From Lamprobacter modestohalophilus (GTDB lineage: Bacteria; Pseudomonadota; Gammaproteobacteria; Chromatiales; Chromatiaceae): a stretch of 41,681 nucleotides of DNA. Location: positions 1-41,681 of the forward strand of contig NZ_NRRY01000053.1 of assembly GCF_016583905.1 (NCBI RefSeq), in the 5' to 3' direction. Every line of letters begins with the position of its first letter. Position 1 is the stretch's first letter. The notes under the pieces were generated by a model that was given only the letters and a program-made list of their open reading frames with translations, searched no databases and had not been told where the DNA came from. The position numbers and the translations under genes are program-made. Shown in pieces: positions 26,301 to 32,619 of this stretch.

Positions 26301-26506
26301 GGTGGCAGGGTTCCGGCGGTCATGATGTCCACCGCACTGCCATCACCAGTGGCCAGCACCCAGACCCAGCCAGCGGAGATCAGGCTCATCAAGGCCAGTG
26401 CCGCGAGGCTGACGCCATAGGCACCGGCGCGCCATTCATCGCGCAGCAAGCCGATCAGAAACGCGGCCCCGAGCCCGACCGCGAGGATATAGATGGCGCT
26501 TACCAT
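23381..26506 (-). CDS. Double antiporter-like subunit (MrpD/NuoL-type fusion)
   Basis: 1041 residues, about twice one antiporter subunit. Domain 1 (1-480) has the TM5 Glu (FFELVAIATGG, E137), TM7 Lys (LDLKPFPANGW, K219) and TM12 Lys in HALAKAGLFW (K334). Domain 2 (490-950) repeats the pattern with WESLTIGSYF (E566), MTKTAAVGLHIWLPGAHAEA (K641), LLKAG (K672) and NHFIYKSMLFL (K761). A NuoL-like C-terminal extension (950-1041; GERPFRPETTHFAWNFF) ends in a last membrane helix. Each half has the residues needed for ion translocation, so two ion channels are expected. In archaeal MBX/MBS these are two separate proteins (H and H'). It overlaps the MrpC-like gene by 7 bp. Confidence 0.92.
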   Translation of the reverse strand: MVSAIYILAVGLGAAFLIGLLRDEWRAGAYGVSLAALALMSLISAGWVWVLATGDGSAVDIMTAGTLPPYAINLRMGLAEAVLTLLINLTGLLSAVYLRDTLFKQGRRALATLLVFTMAACGIVLTRDLFNLFVFFELVAIATGGLVLLSRDQRALAAGFKYLVASQVITVLLLVGIIFAYHATGTLNIDGMAELSALVLQGGALAFFLMFIAIVLDLKPFPANGWALDIYESAHPAFSAMLSAASASAALFAADKLLLIGGSTWLPVATGIGLFGFVGANLFALAQTNDRRLLGYSSVAQVGLILAVLGQRDLLGDRYLFIAGGILLAHALAKAGLFWLSGLIEGRKLTAWSALQGHPILIFAFASFIALLVGLPPFPGFYAKWELVIALAGQGRLALIGLILFGALLEAGYLFRWFGQALKRERSLEPVAASSFKRAVILSAVAAGWGLGFIWGALSPNGNLLLALPLLFALAFLALEPLSVRIKNSVAIVGMVAWFLLTLPSYDPLQLIFAAVMLLGGALILLASYQTQGQRIGFYPSAMLMYAGLAMLIVAEDAFSFFAAWESLTIGSYFLILRGQRSEPHALSYMIFSLGGAFLILAGFALAAGGDPLFALAGLAEVAAPIAPWVFLLLAIGFMTKTAAVGLHIWLPGAHAEAETDVSPMVSGILLKAGLFGLFVLLMAMGSQQLYGVELTHLLLWIGALSALIGNLMAAFQEDAKRLLAYSSIGQMGYALFGLAMMNHLGWLMALMFVINHFIYKSMLFLSVGGVAKRTGTRDMYRMGGLITLMPLSFIAVLIGIIAMSGVPPLSGFGGRWIFYNAILTAEYRLPMILIFISGPIAFLYLFRLIHTIFLGQLKDEHRRVKEAPFWLVLPQMIFVAFLLVFALVPGLALRRVDAYISQFHPSGALGWEGLTITSDFGYWSPISIMIVVGVIFASLFAWLVFVNRKAQKVKQFNIVFAGERPFRPETTHFAWNFFAPYRKALGFMTEPLVERFWAAVVDLLHACAELFRRLYTGNGQTYAIQLLAFVVVVYLLRTGL

Positions 26507-26856
26507 TTCAGGTCCTTGAACGCGGAGATATCGAGGGTGCGTTTGCTCTCATAGAGCTTGTACGCATAGGCGAGCATCAGGGCCGTCACGCCGACCCCGA
26601 TCACGATCGCCGTCAGCACTAAGGCCTGCGGCACCGGATCGATGATGCGCGCGGCCGCCTCGGCAACCGGCACCGCCGCATCGAGGATCGGCGCCGTGCG
26701 CCCGTGCAGGTAGCCGACGGCGACCATGACCAGGTTGACCCCGGTGTTGGCCACCGTGAAGGCGACGATCATGCGCAGGATGTTGCGATTGGTCAGCGCC
26801 CCGTAGAGCCCGATCAGGATCAAGACGAAGCCGGTGGTCATGGCGATATAGGCCAT
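26500..26856 (-). CDS. MrpC/NuoK-like subunit
   Basis: 118 residues with three membrane helices: VLILIGLYGALTNRNILRMI, then VAFTVANTGVNLVMVAVGYL and QALVLTAIVIGVGVTALMLA. This is the MrpC/MnhC/NuoK fold, including the pattern near QALVLTAIVIG. It shares a base with the stop codon of the MnhB-type gene and overlaps the antiporter fusion. It is expected to lie between the antiporter domains and the MnhB-type subunit. Confidence 0.88.
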   Translation of the reverse strand: MAYIAMTTGFVLILIGLYGALTNRNILRMIVAFTVANTGVNLVMVAVGYLHGRTAPILDAAVPVAEAAARIIDPVPQALVLTAIVIGVGVTALMLAYAYKLYESKRTLDISAFKDLKW

Positions 26857-27557
26857 CAGAGATCCTCCGTCTCGGACAGATGCGCCAGCATCGAGGAGAA
26901 CTCCGCGCCGACCTTGAGGCCGATGAAGGAGTAGATGATCGGTATCGCCCCGGCCGAGAAGAGCTCGCCGAGGCTGCCGATCGGCAGGATGCGGTTGTCG
27001 AGGAAGCCGCCGGCGAGAAAGATGCCGAGCAGGCCGATGCCGACGAAGACCAGACCGGCGGTGGACTCGATGGCGGTGATCAACCGATGACTGATGCGCC
27101 GCAGTGGATCGGTCAGCAGCAGCAACAGGATCGCCGAGGCGAGGATGGCGCCGCCCTGGAAACCACCACCCGGGGTCAGATGGCCATTGACGAAGACGTA
27201 AGCACCGAGCAGCAGGATCAGCGGCACCAACAGCCGGGTGCCCGTGGTCAGCAGTTCACCGGCAGGCGGCAGTTCGCGCCCGGAGCCCCTGCCCTCGCGA
27301 CGGCCGTGAGACAGCACCAGGCCGACAATGGCCGCGGTGAGGAACAGCACCGTCACCTCGCCGAGGGTATCGAGCCCGCGGAAGGTGACGATGATGGCGG
27401 TGACGATGTTGGCCGCCCCGATGTCTTGGGCCGTATGCTCAGCGTAGTAGCGGGCGCTGAGATTCAGCGTCTCGTCCGGGGAGTAGCTGGCCATGAGCCC
27501 GGCGAAGACTGCAGCGAGCCCGAACAGCAACAGGACGACGAACAGGCGCCTAATCAT
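26856..27557 (-). CDS. MbhE-like/MnhB (MbhF-like) fusion subunit
   Basis: 233 residues. The first 90 residues (one helix, then NIVTAIIVTFRGLDTLGEVT, then VLFLTAAIVGLVL) resemble the MbhE/MrpA C-terminal segment. The rest is the MnhB/MbhF domain (TGTRLLVPLILLLGAYVFVN, GHLTPGGGFQGGAILASAIL). Archaeal MBH encodes these as separate small proteins; here they are one chain. It overlaps DUF4040 by 8 bp and MrpC by one base. The role is structural within the ion-translocating arm. Confidence 0.85.
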   Translation of the reverse strand: MIRRLFVVLLLFGLAAVFAGLMASYSPDETLNLSARYYAEHTAQDIGAANIVTAIIVTFRGLDTLGEVTVLFLTAAIVGLVLSHGRREGRGSGRELPPAGELLTTGTRLLVPLILLLGAYVFVNGHLTPGGGFQGGAILASAILLLLLTDPLRRISHRLITAIESTAGLVFVGIGLLGIFLAGGFLDNRILPIGSLGELFSAGAIPIIYSFIGLKVGAEFSSMLAHLSETEDL

Positions 27558-27804
27558 GCTCGCCCCCGCGCACCCGGCCGAGGACGAAGAAGAATAGGAA
27601 GGTGGTCAGGCCACTGCCGATTGCCGCCTCGGTCATGGCCACATCCGGCGCCGCCAGCAGCAAGAACTGCACCGAGGCCAGCAGGCTCACCAGCCCTGCG
27701 GAGAGGATGGAGACAGCCAGGCTTTGACTGCTGCGTGTCGCCAAGATGGCCGCCGCCACGATGGTGACGCTCAGCAACAGGCTCATCGCGATGAGCAGTG
27801 TCAT
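27550..27804 (-). CDS. DUF4040/MbhD-like subunit
   Basis: 84 residues and three helices: LLIAMSLLLSVTIVAAAILA, LAVSILSAGLVSLLASVQFL and DVAMTEAAIGSGLTTFLFFF. The A-PDVA-TEA--G motif is the hallmark of the MrpA C-terminal/MbhD (DUF4040) family. It starts within the MrpG gene end (ATGA overlap). Confidence 0.88.
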   Translation of the reverse strand: MTLLIAMSLLLSVTIVAAAILATRSSQSLAVSILSAGLVSLLASVQFLLLAAPDVAMTEAAIGSGLTTFLFFFVLGRVRGGEHD

Positions 27805-28142
27805 GGCTTCTCTCCCAGGTCTTCCTCAAGCCGGTCGATGACGGTCTGCGGCGCCTGCTTGACCCCGACCCGGTGCGCCGCGCGCGCCAGCACCTGCGAC
27901 GACAGCGGGTTGGTGAAGAGCAGGAACAGGCCGATCAACAGCAACTTCAGGGCCCAGTCCGGGCGCAGGCAGGCAACCCCGGCGAGGGTCAGCAAGGTGC
28001 CCAATGTGGTGGCCTTGGTGCCGGCCTGGATGCGGTTGTAGGCATCGGGCATGCGCACCAACCCGATCCCACCGGAGAGCAGGAAGACCGCCCCAGCAAC
28101 GAGCAGGATGCCTCCGAGCAGATACAGCAGCGATGTCATCAA
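27801..28142 (-). CDS. MrpG/MnhG-like subunit
   Basis: 113 residues with three membrane segments and the family signature GGIGLVRMPDAYNRIQAGTK followed by TLGTLLTLAG. It is the G subunit of Mrp-type multisubunit cation/proton antiporters and MbhC of MBH-type complexes. It overlaps its neighbours on both sides by 4 bp. The C-terminal HRVGVKQAPQTVIDRL tail is cytoplasmic. Confidence 0.9.
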   Translation of the reverse strand: MMTSLLYLLGGILLVAGAVFLLSGGIGLVRMPDAYNRIQAGTKATTLGTLLTLAGVACLRPDWALKLLLIGLFLLFTNPLSSQVLARAAHRVGVKQAPQTVIDRLEEDLGEKP

Positions 28143-28399
28143 AACCCTCTTTCGATGTAGCGGGCGACGACGATCACCCCGAGAAACGACAGCAAGGCAT
28201 AGACCAGGGCGACGTCCAGATAGATGCCGCGGCCCTCGGCCAGTGCCGCGAGCGCGATCCCGGTGATGCTGACGATGGTGAGGCTATCGAAGGCGATGAC
28301 GCGGTCAGCAGCCGTCGGGCCCGCCATGAAGCGCCAGAGCGCGAGCAGAAAGGCGACCCCGGCGATGGTCGCGGCCAGATAGATCAGCAAATCAACCAT
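28139..28399 (-). CDS. MrpF/MnhF-like subunit
   Basis: 86 residues from ATG 28399, which overlaps the MrpE gene end by 8 bp; the open frame extends upstream but those residues are a shadow of mrpE. Three helices are present, with the MrpF signature WRFMAGPTAADRVIAFDSLT between the first two and LDVALVYALLSFLGVIVVAR at the end. The conserved Asp in AADRVIAFD is present. Confidence 0.9.
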   Translation of the reverse strand: MVDLLIYLAATIAGVAFLLALWRFMAGPTAADRVIAFDSLTIVSITGIALAALAEGRGIYLDVALVYALLSFLGVIVVARYIERGF

Positions 28400-28910
28400 A
28401 GATGACCTCGAGATAGCGCTCGAAACCGGCGACGATCTCGGCGGTGGCCCCCTCGACGTCCGTCGACCCAACGCTGACCCAGTGCACGTACAGCCACTCG
28501 CCCTCCATCTCGACGGTGAGGGTGCCTGGCGTCAGCGAGATCGAGTTGGCCAGCATCAGCCGCCCCATGCGACTCTTCAGCCGGGTGCGCACCTTCACGA
28601 TACCGGGCTTGATCGGTAACGATGGGGACAGGACGATGGCGGCAAGTTTGAGGTTGGACTTGACCAGCTCTTTGAAGAACAGGCCGTAGTAGCGGATTCC
28701 CGCAGCAAACGCCTTGGGAGTCGCACGGAATTCGGTGAAGAATGAGAGACCGCTTGGGAACAGCAGCGCGATGGCCAGAGAGACCATGACACCAACGATG
28801 AGCACGTCGGCCGTCACCCGGCCCATCAGCATGACCCAGAACAGCAGCAGGGTCGCGAACATCACGGCGATACGTCGTGCTCGCGGTTGGGTCTCGCTGT
28901 TCGCTGTCAT
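28392..28910 (-). CDS. MrpE/MnhE-like subunit (first gene of the operon)
   Basis: 172 residues of the MrpE family: membrane segments at the N-terminus (FATLLLFWVMLMGRVTADVL), the loop FFKELVKSNLKLAAIVLSPS, then SRMGRLMLANSISLTPGTLT, VEMEGEWLYVHWV. The last two blocks are the MrpE hallmark. ATG 28910 is preferred because GAGG lies six bases upstream; ATG 28913 is adjacent. It is the first gene of the overlapping run ending at 18029; no promoter is obvious in 28911-29014. Confidence 0.88.
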   Translation of the reverse strand: MTANSETQPRARRIAVMFATLLLFWVMLMGRVTADVLIVGVMVSLAIALLFPSGLSFFTEFRATPKAFAAGIRYYGLFFKELVKSNLKLAAIVLSPSLPIKPGIVKVRTRLKSRMGRLMLANSISLTPGTLTVEMEGEWLYVHWVSVGSTDVEGATAEIVAGFERYLEVIYG

Positions 28911-29014
28911 CATGAGCCTCGGAGGGAAAACGCCTGCTGTTACAAGGCGCATCCTGCTCGCACTTTTCGAGCGCGAGACAGGCTCACCCTGACGTCAGCA
29001 ACAGGGGGCTGCCG

Positions 29015-29218
29015 CTAGAGTCCCTCCGTCGGTCTACGCCCAGAGGCCGGTTTCGAGCATCGCTCGTCCTGCAACCAGCGGTGCTCATCTTGCATCCGCC
29101 GCTCGCCGAATGCGATGCCGTGGGTCAAGATGTCATTGACTTTGTCTCCGTTGATCAGGTCGAAGACAGCAAAGGTGGTCTGTAGGTCCTAGCGACCCCA
29201 AGGGAACTCGGGCGACAT
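29015..29218 (-). pseudogene. Small ORF with one in-frame TAG
   Basis: From ATG 29218 the minus strand reads MSPEFPWGR, a TAG at 29191-29189, then DLQTTFAVFDLINGDKVNDI, LTHGIAFGERRMQDEHRWL and so on to a TAG at 29017-29015. The downstream 57 codons look protein-like, and a single change (for example TAC, Tyr) would restore a 67-residue protein. It follows the rubrerythrin-like gene in the same direction. No family recognised; it could also be out of use. Confidence 0.35.
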
Positions 29219-29258
29219 CAGGGCTGCCTGGCTTCCTTGCCATCAGCTCAGGGGGGTC

Positions 29259-29795
29259 TCAGACGCCGCCGCTGTGGACCGTCTCGTAGTAGAGCTTTTC
29301 TAGTTCTTCCTTGTGCTTAGCCTCTTCGTTGGCGAGGTACTCGAACAGCTCTTTGAAGGGACCAGCCGGCGAGCTGTCAGCGAGTGAGCGGTAGTGCGTC
29401 ATCGCAAGATGCTCGCGGCTCATGGCGTACTGCAGCACCGCTTGATCATCGGGCTTCTCGCCAAGGTCAGGCGTCATCACCGCCTCGGCGAACTTGCCGT
29501 CCGTGGCCGGACGCTCCACCTCGGCCTTGATCTGATCTTCGATGTCATCGCGCGCCGCCAGCGCGGTAAACAGTTCATAGTGACCCTGTTCCTCTTTCGC
29601 CAATTCCTCGGCGAGCCAGCGGAAGTTCTTGCTGATCTTCGGGATCAGGTCGGTATAGAAATTGCGCGCGCTCTCTTCGAAGGAGGTCGCAACGCTGAGC
29701 ACATCTTCTAAGGTCGTCATGGAACGGATGCGCTCGTAGCTGGACTGCTGACCCTCCAGCGGGCCAGTCGATTCTGTGCTCGATTCTGTGCTCAT
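29259..29795 (-). CDS. Rubrerythrin/ferritin-like diiron protein
   Basis: 178 residues forming a predicted four-helix bundle. Carboxylate/His ligand motifs typical of rubrerythrin-type diiron sites are visible: SFEESARNFYTDL, LAKEEQGHYELF (E-x2-H), SREHLAMTHYRSL and ANEEAKHKEELEKLY (E-x2-H). There is no C-terminal rubredoxin domain, so it belongs to the ferritin-like group often annotated as ferritin family or rubrerythrin. The likely role is peroxide or iron handling under microoxic conditions. ATG 29795 is chosen; the upstream frame is Arg-rich and unconvincing. It lies just upstream of the complex I-like operon on the same strand. Confidence 0.8.
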   Translation of the reverse strand: MSTESSTESTGPLEGQQSSYERIRSMTTLEDVLSVATSFEESARNFYTDLIPKISKNFRWLAEELAKEEQGHYELFTALAARDDIEDQIKAEVERPATDGKFAEAVMTPDLGEKPDDQAVLQYAMSREHLAMTHYRSLADSSPAGPFKELFEYLANEEAKHKEELEKLYYETVHSGGV

Positions 29796-29931
29796 AGGCT
29801 TTGCTCGTTGTTGTAGGAGGACGGTGGCTCGATTGCGCGAAGGATGACCCATCGGTCACAGCCATGACGGCCTCGGATGTGATGACCAGATCGCCAGTCA
29901 CACTGAGCCAGTCGCACGAAGTATGCAACTG

Positions 29932-29966
29932 ATCCCGCGCGTAAACCCGCGCGTGATCCCGCGCGC
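29932..29966. repeat. Tandem CCCGCGCG repeats in intergenic DNA
   Basis: Three imperfect copies of ATCCCGCGCGT/AACCCGCGCGT/ATCCCGCGCGC follow one another in the gap between the LexA fragment and the rubrerythrin gene. Nothing else was recognised in 29796-30060. Confidence 0.5.
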
Positions 29967-30060
29967 TCAGACGCCCGCAACTCCATTCGAGTTCCGCATT
30001 CAGCGCATGGCTATCCACAGGTTTCGTTGACAAGTTCGATCACTGATCAGTGACGCGACG

Positions 30061-30342
30061 CTAGCGCGCTTCAGAGGGCAAGTCGCTCGGACGTTCGCGC
30101 AGGACGGCAGTGACGATGCCGATCAATTGCACGGCCTCGGCAGGATAATGCAGCGGTGGCATCGCGGCATGGGCCGGCTGCAGGCGGACGCCGTTGGTTT
30201 CTCGATAGAGGCGCTTGACGGTCGCGGCCTCGCCGTCGATCAGGGCGACGACGATCTCGCCATTGGCGGCGGTCTCCTGGGGTGCGATCAGGATCAGGTC
30301 GCCATCCTCGATCTGATCCTCGGTCATCGAGTCACCCTGCAC
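30061..30342 (-). CDS. LexA/UmuD-type S24 peptidase domain without HTH (truncated lexA)
   Basis: 93 residues matching only the C-terminal self-cleavage domain of LexA: QGDSMTEDQIEDGDLILIAP with catalytic Ser5, and ATVKRLYRE with catalytic Lys43. In the same frame the similarity continues upstream of the ATG (PTTYLAQRAQFALRV) to a TAG near 30390, where the DNA-binding half and cleavage site are missing. It could be translated from the ATG as a free peptidase domain, but loss of the HTH suggests a relic of lexA. An S24 domain without DNA binding cannot repress. Confidence 0.6.
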   Translation of the reverse strand: MQGDSMTEDQIEDGDLILIAPQETAANGEIVVALIDGEAATVKRLYRETNGVRLQPAHAAMPPLHYPAEAVQLIGIVTAVLRERPSDLPSEAR

Positions 30343-30486
30343 GCGTAGCGCGAACTGCGCGCGCTGGGCCAGATAGGTCGTCGGCTGCTACAATGCCGCA
30401 GCGGCCAGCCGAAGCGCACGGCCCTGATCGATCGGATCGCGCGCGAACCGCCCTGGCCTTGGACTGATCTCTCGCAGTCGATTGTT

Positions 30487-30507
30487 GGGCGGCGTGTCAC
30501 GCCGCCC
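30487..30507 (-). terminator. GC-rich hairpin after the peroxiredoxin gene
   Basis: GGGCGGCGTG-T-CACGCCGCCC, a perfect inverted repeat 17 bp past the peroxiredoxin stop codon. Position and stability suggest transcript termination, although no U-tract follows on the minus strand. Confidence 0.55.
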
Positions 30508-30523
30508 ATCGTTGCGGTCTGAC

Positions 30524-31174
30524 TTAGAGCGCCTTCTTGCAGAAGTACCAATCGCTGCACTCATAGCCCTCGGCCATGCGCGCCTCGGCCTGCTCAGCGG
30601 TGGCCGGCGGCGGCACGATGACCTTGTCGCCCGGCTGCCAGGCTTCCGGGGTCGCCACGCCGTGCTCATCGGAGGTCTGCAGGGCCTTGACCAGGCGCAC
30701 GAACTCGTCGATCGAGCGGCCGTTGCTCATCGGGTAGTAGACCATGGCGCGCAGGACGCCATTGGGGTCGATGATGAAGGTGGCGCGCACCGCTGAGGTG
30801 TCGCTGGCGCCGGGCTGGATCATGCCGTAGGCCTTGGCCACCTGCATCGAGAGGTCGGCGATGATCGGGAAGCCGATCTCGACACCGAACTTCTCCTTGA
30901 TGTTGCGCTCCCAGGCGATGTGCGAGAAGTTGCTGTCGATGGACAGGCCGAGCAGTTCGCAGCCGAGCGCCTTGAAATCGGCATGGCGCTTGGCGAAGGC
31001 GATGAACTCGGTGGTGCAGACCGGGGTGAAGTCCGCCGGATGCGAGAACAGCACCAGCCATTGGCCACGGTAGTCCTCGAGGGTCTTGCGCCCGTGGGTG
31101 GTCGGGGCATCGAAGGCTGGGGCCGGCTCGTTCAGGCGTGGCATGGCGGGGGTGGTCTGGACGTCGGTGGTCAT
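30524..31174 (-). CDS. 1-Cys-type (Prx6-family) peroxiredoxin
   Basis: 216 residues that reduce peroxides in the cytoplasm. The active-site motif is SHPADFTPVCTTE with the peroxidatic Cys53, and the C-terminal domain of the Prx6 group follows. Two further Cys at the very end (GYECSDWYFCKK, C206 and C212) match the arrangement of archaeal thioredoxin peroxidases, in which they take part in disulfide relay. ATG 31174 has AGGAG eight bases upstream. It is monocistronic, ended by the hairpin at 30487-30507. It forms a stress cluster with the rubrerythrin-like gene. Confidence 0.92.
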   Translation of the reverse strand: MTTDVQTTPAMPRLNEPAPAFDAPTTHGRKTLEDYRGQWLVLFSHPADFTPVCTTEFIAFAKRHADFKALGCELLGLSIDSNFSHIAWERNIKEKFGVEIGFPIIADLSMQVAKAYGMIQPGASDTSAVRATFIIDPNGVLRAMVYYPMSNGRSIDEFVRLVKALQTSDEHGVATPEAWQPGDKVIVPPPATAEQAEARMAEGYECSDWYFCKKAL

Positions 31175-31275
31175 GGGTACAGCTCCTAGTCGGTGGGTGT
31201 GGATGCCTCGTTTGAGGTTGACACCAGGTTAGGCGCTGCGCCGCTCGGGGTGAAATCGTTTGATCGGATGGCTGC

Positions 31276-31304
31276 TATGGGCCTGGCCTATTGTGTTTTG
31301 TCAA
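31276..31304 (-). promoter_or_regulatory. Candidate promoter for the peroxiredoxin gene
   Basis: A consensus -35, TTGACA, lies on the minus strand at 31304-31299; 17-18 bp on are CCCATA/CCATAG as a weak -10. It is about 100 bp upstream of the start codon. The -10 match is poor. Confidence 0.3.
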
Positions 31305-31405
31305 TCGATAGATCGAACCTTTCATTGATCCGATCAACAGCCCGCCTCAGCGGTCGATTGGCCGGCTGCTGAGTGTCCTGGCCTGCGCAGCACCGGGGGG
31401 CCGTC

Positions 31406-31669
31406 ATCGACTCTTGCACGATGATCGTGACTGAGGCCAACGCGTTGTTGGCGCCGATCCATGATCGGATGCCGGTGATCCTGGCGCCTGAGGACTATGG
31501 GAACTGGCTTGCGAGCGGTGACGGAAGCGCGAGCAAGGGGGCGCTGCTGGCGCTGCTCAAGCCGGCCGATACAAGATGCTGGGAGGCCTATCCGATCTCG
31601 CGGGCGGTGAACTCGTCGGCCAACGACAGTCCGGAACTGCTCGAGCCACTCGTCACTGAAGCGCCATGA
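31406..31669 (+). pseudogene. C-terminal fragment of an SRAP (YedK/HMCES) protein
   Basis: The frame reads SCTMIVTEANALLAPIHDRM, then PVILAPEDYGNWL and AYPISRAVNSSANDSPELLE. This is the conserved second half of SOS response-associated peptidases, which protect abasic sites (including the His in PIHDRMPVIL). The N-terminal part with the catalytic Cys2 is absent. A 98-codon frame begins at 31373, but its first residues do not match. It overlaps the next small gene by 4 bp. Confidence 0.7.
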
Positions 31670-31902
31670 ATACATCCACGCCCGCTGAGACCCTGACGCT
31701 TGAGATCGACCCGTCCTTGCTCGAGCATGTGCGCGAGCGCCTGGCACAGCGGCATCGCGATACCCCGCCTGAGGAGCTGGTCGCGGCGCTGGTGACCAGC
31801 ATCCTCGACAACTCCGGCTACCCGATCAGCGCCACGCGCACGGACGCTGGCCAGATCCGCATCCGCTACCGGCTGCGCTCGTTCAGCGAGCCGATCTTGT
31901 AG
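31666..31902 (+). CDS. Small hypothetical protein
   Basis: 78 acidic residues with no membrane segment: LTLEIDPSLLEHVRERLAQR, then ELVAALVTSILDNSGYPI and QIRIRYRLRSFSEPIL. The middle looks helical, the end beta-stranded. No family is recognised. It starts in the stop of the SRAP fragment (ATGA). Confidence 0.5.
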   Translation: MNTSTPAETLTLEIDPSLLEHVRERLAQRHRDTPPEELVAALVTSILDNSGYPISATRTDAGQIRIRYRLRSFSEPIL

Positions 31903-31914
31903 CACCGTCTGGAC

Positions 31915-32544
31915 TCACCCGAGGTCGTCCCGCGATGCCGGCTGGCGCAGCGCAAGATAGAGCAGCGGACCCAGTAGCGGCATGTGCACAGCCTGCGCGG
32001 ACCAACCGCTCAGGCGCAACCCGCGCCGCTGTCGATCCATCACCGCACAGCGATGCAGCGCGATGGTCAAGACCAGCAGGTCGGCACTCATCACGGCGAT
32101 GAAGGCCGAGTCCTGAAGCTGGGTGGCGAAGGCGCTCAGATCTCCAGCCAAGGCCGCAAAGCCTATCAGCCCCAGAGCCATCAGCAGCAACACCACGCCG
32201 GTGATCCACGAACCGAGCGCGCGCACAAAGGCACCGGGGGCCGGCTGCAAGGGCGCGCGCAGGTCCCGTATCACCAGGTAGGGCAGCAAAACGACACCAC
32301 CGAGGACGAAGCTGCCCAGCGCAAAGGGCCAGGGGCTAGGCTTGCCGGTATCAAACAGCAGGATGGCGAGGAAGGCGGCCGGCAAGACCCCGAGCAGGTT
32401 GAACACCGCGATCGCGATCGGATCGACGGCTTGCACGCGCGCCAAGGCGAGATCGCGGAGTTGACCGAGCAGGTCCGCTGGAACCGGAGGTGCGAACAAC
32501 AGCGCGTAGGCCAGCAGCAGGAGCCAGAGTCCGGCGAACAGCAA
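31915..32544 (-). CDS. Multi-pass membrane protein, 5' end probably frameshifted
   Basis: 209 residues with about six membrane segments (for example FAGLWLLLLAYALLFAPP, FNLLGVLPAAFLAILLF, ALGSFVLGGVVLLPYLVI). Family not recognised; it resembles unnamed proteins in phototrophs and cyanobacteria. This frame opens only at TTG 32544. A much better start, ATG 32623, overlaps the upstream hemerythrin stop (ATGA) and encodes MSPQQAKRPGEVAVEHP. Losing one base in the six-G run at 32571-32576 would join the two frames into QASDRRFDRLLFAGLW. This is therefore either a real frameshift or a sequencing error. Confidence 0.6.
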   Translation of the reverse strand: MLFAGLWLLLLAYALLFAPPVPADLLGQLRDLALARVQAVDPIAIAVFNLLGVLPAAFLAILLFDTGKPSPWPFALGSFVLGGVVLLPYLVIRDLRAPLQPAPGAFVRALGSWITGVVLLLMALGLIGFAALAGDLSAFATQLQDSAFIAVMSADLLVLTIALHRCAVMDRQRRGLRLSGWSAQAVHMPLLGPLLYLALRQPASRDDLG

Positions 32545-32619
32545 GCGGTCGAAACGGCGATCTGACGCTTGGGGGGTGCTCCACGGCGACCTCGCCGGGG
32601 CGTTTGGCTTGCTGCGGGC

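Noticed and set aside
18029-28910. Ordinary NDH-1 (nuo) or plain Mrp antiporter operon
   Set aside because: There is no nuoA, E, F, G, J or separate K/L/M/N set, and a pure Mrp operon would not contain NuoH, B, C, D and I homologues.
29189-29191. Pyrrolysine or other recoding at the TAG in the 29-kb small ORF
   Set aside because: No pylTSBCD genes or recoding structure seen; a simple nonsense mutation in a decaying region explains it better.
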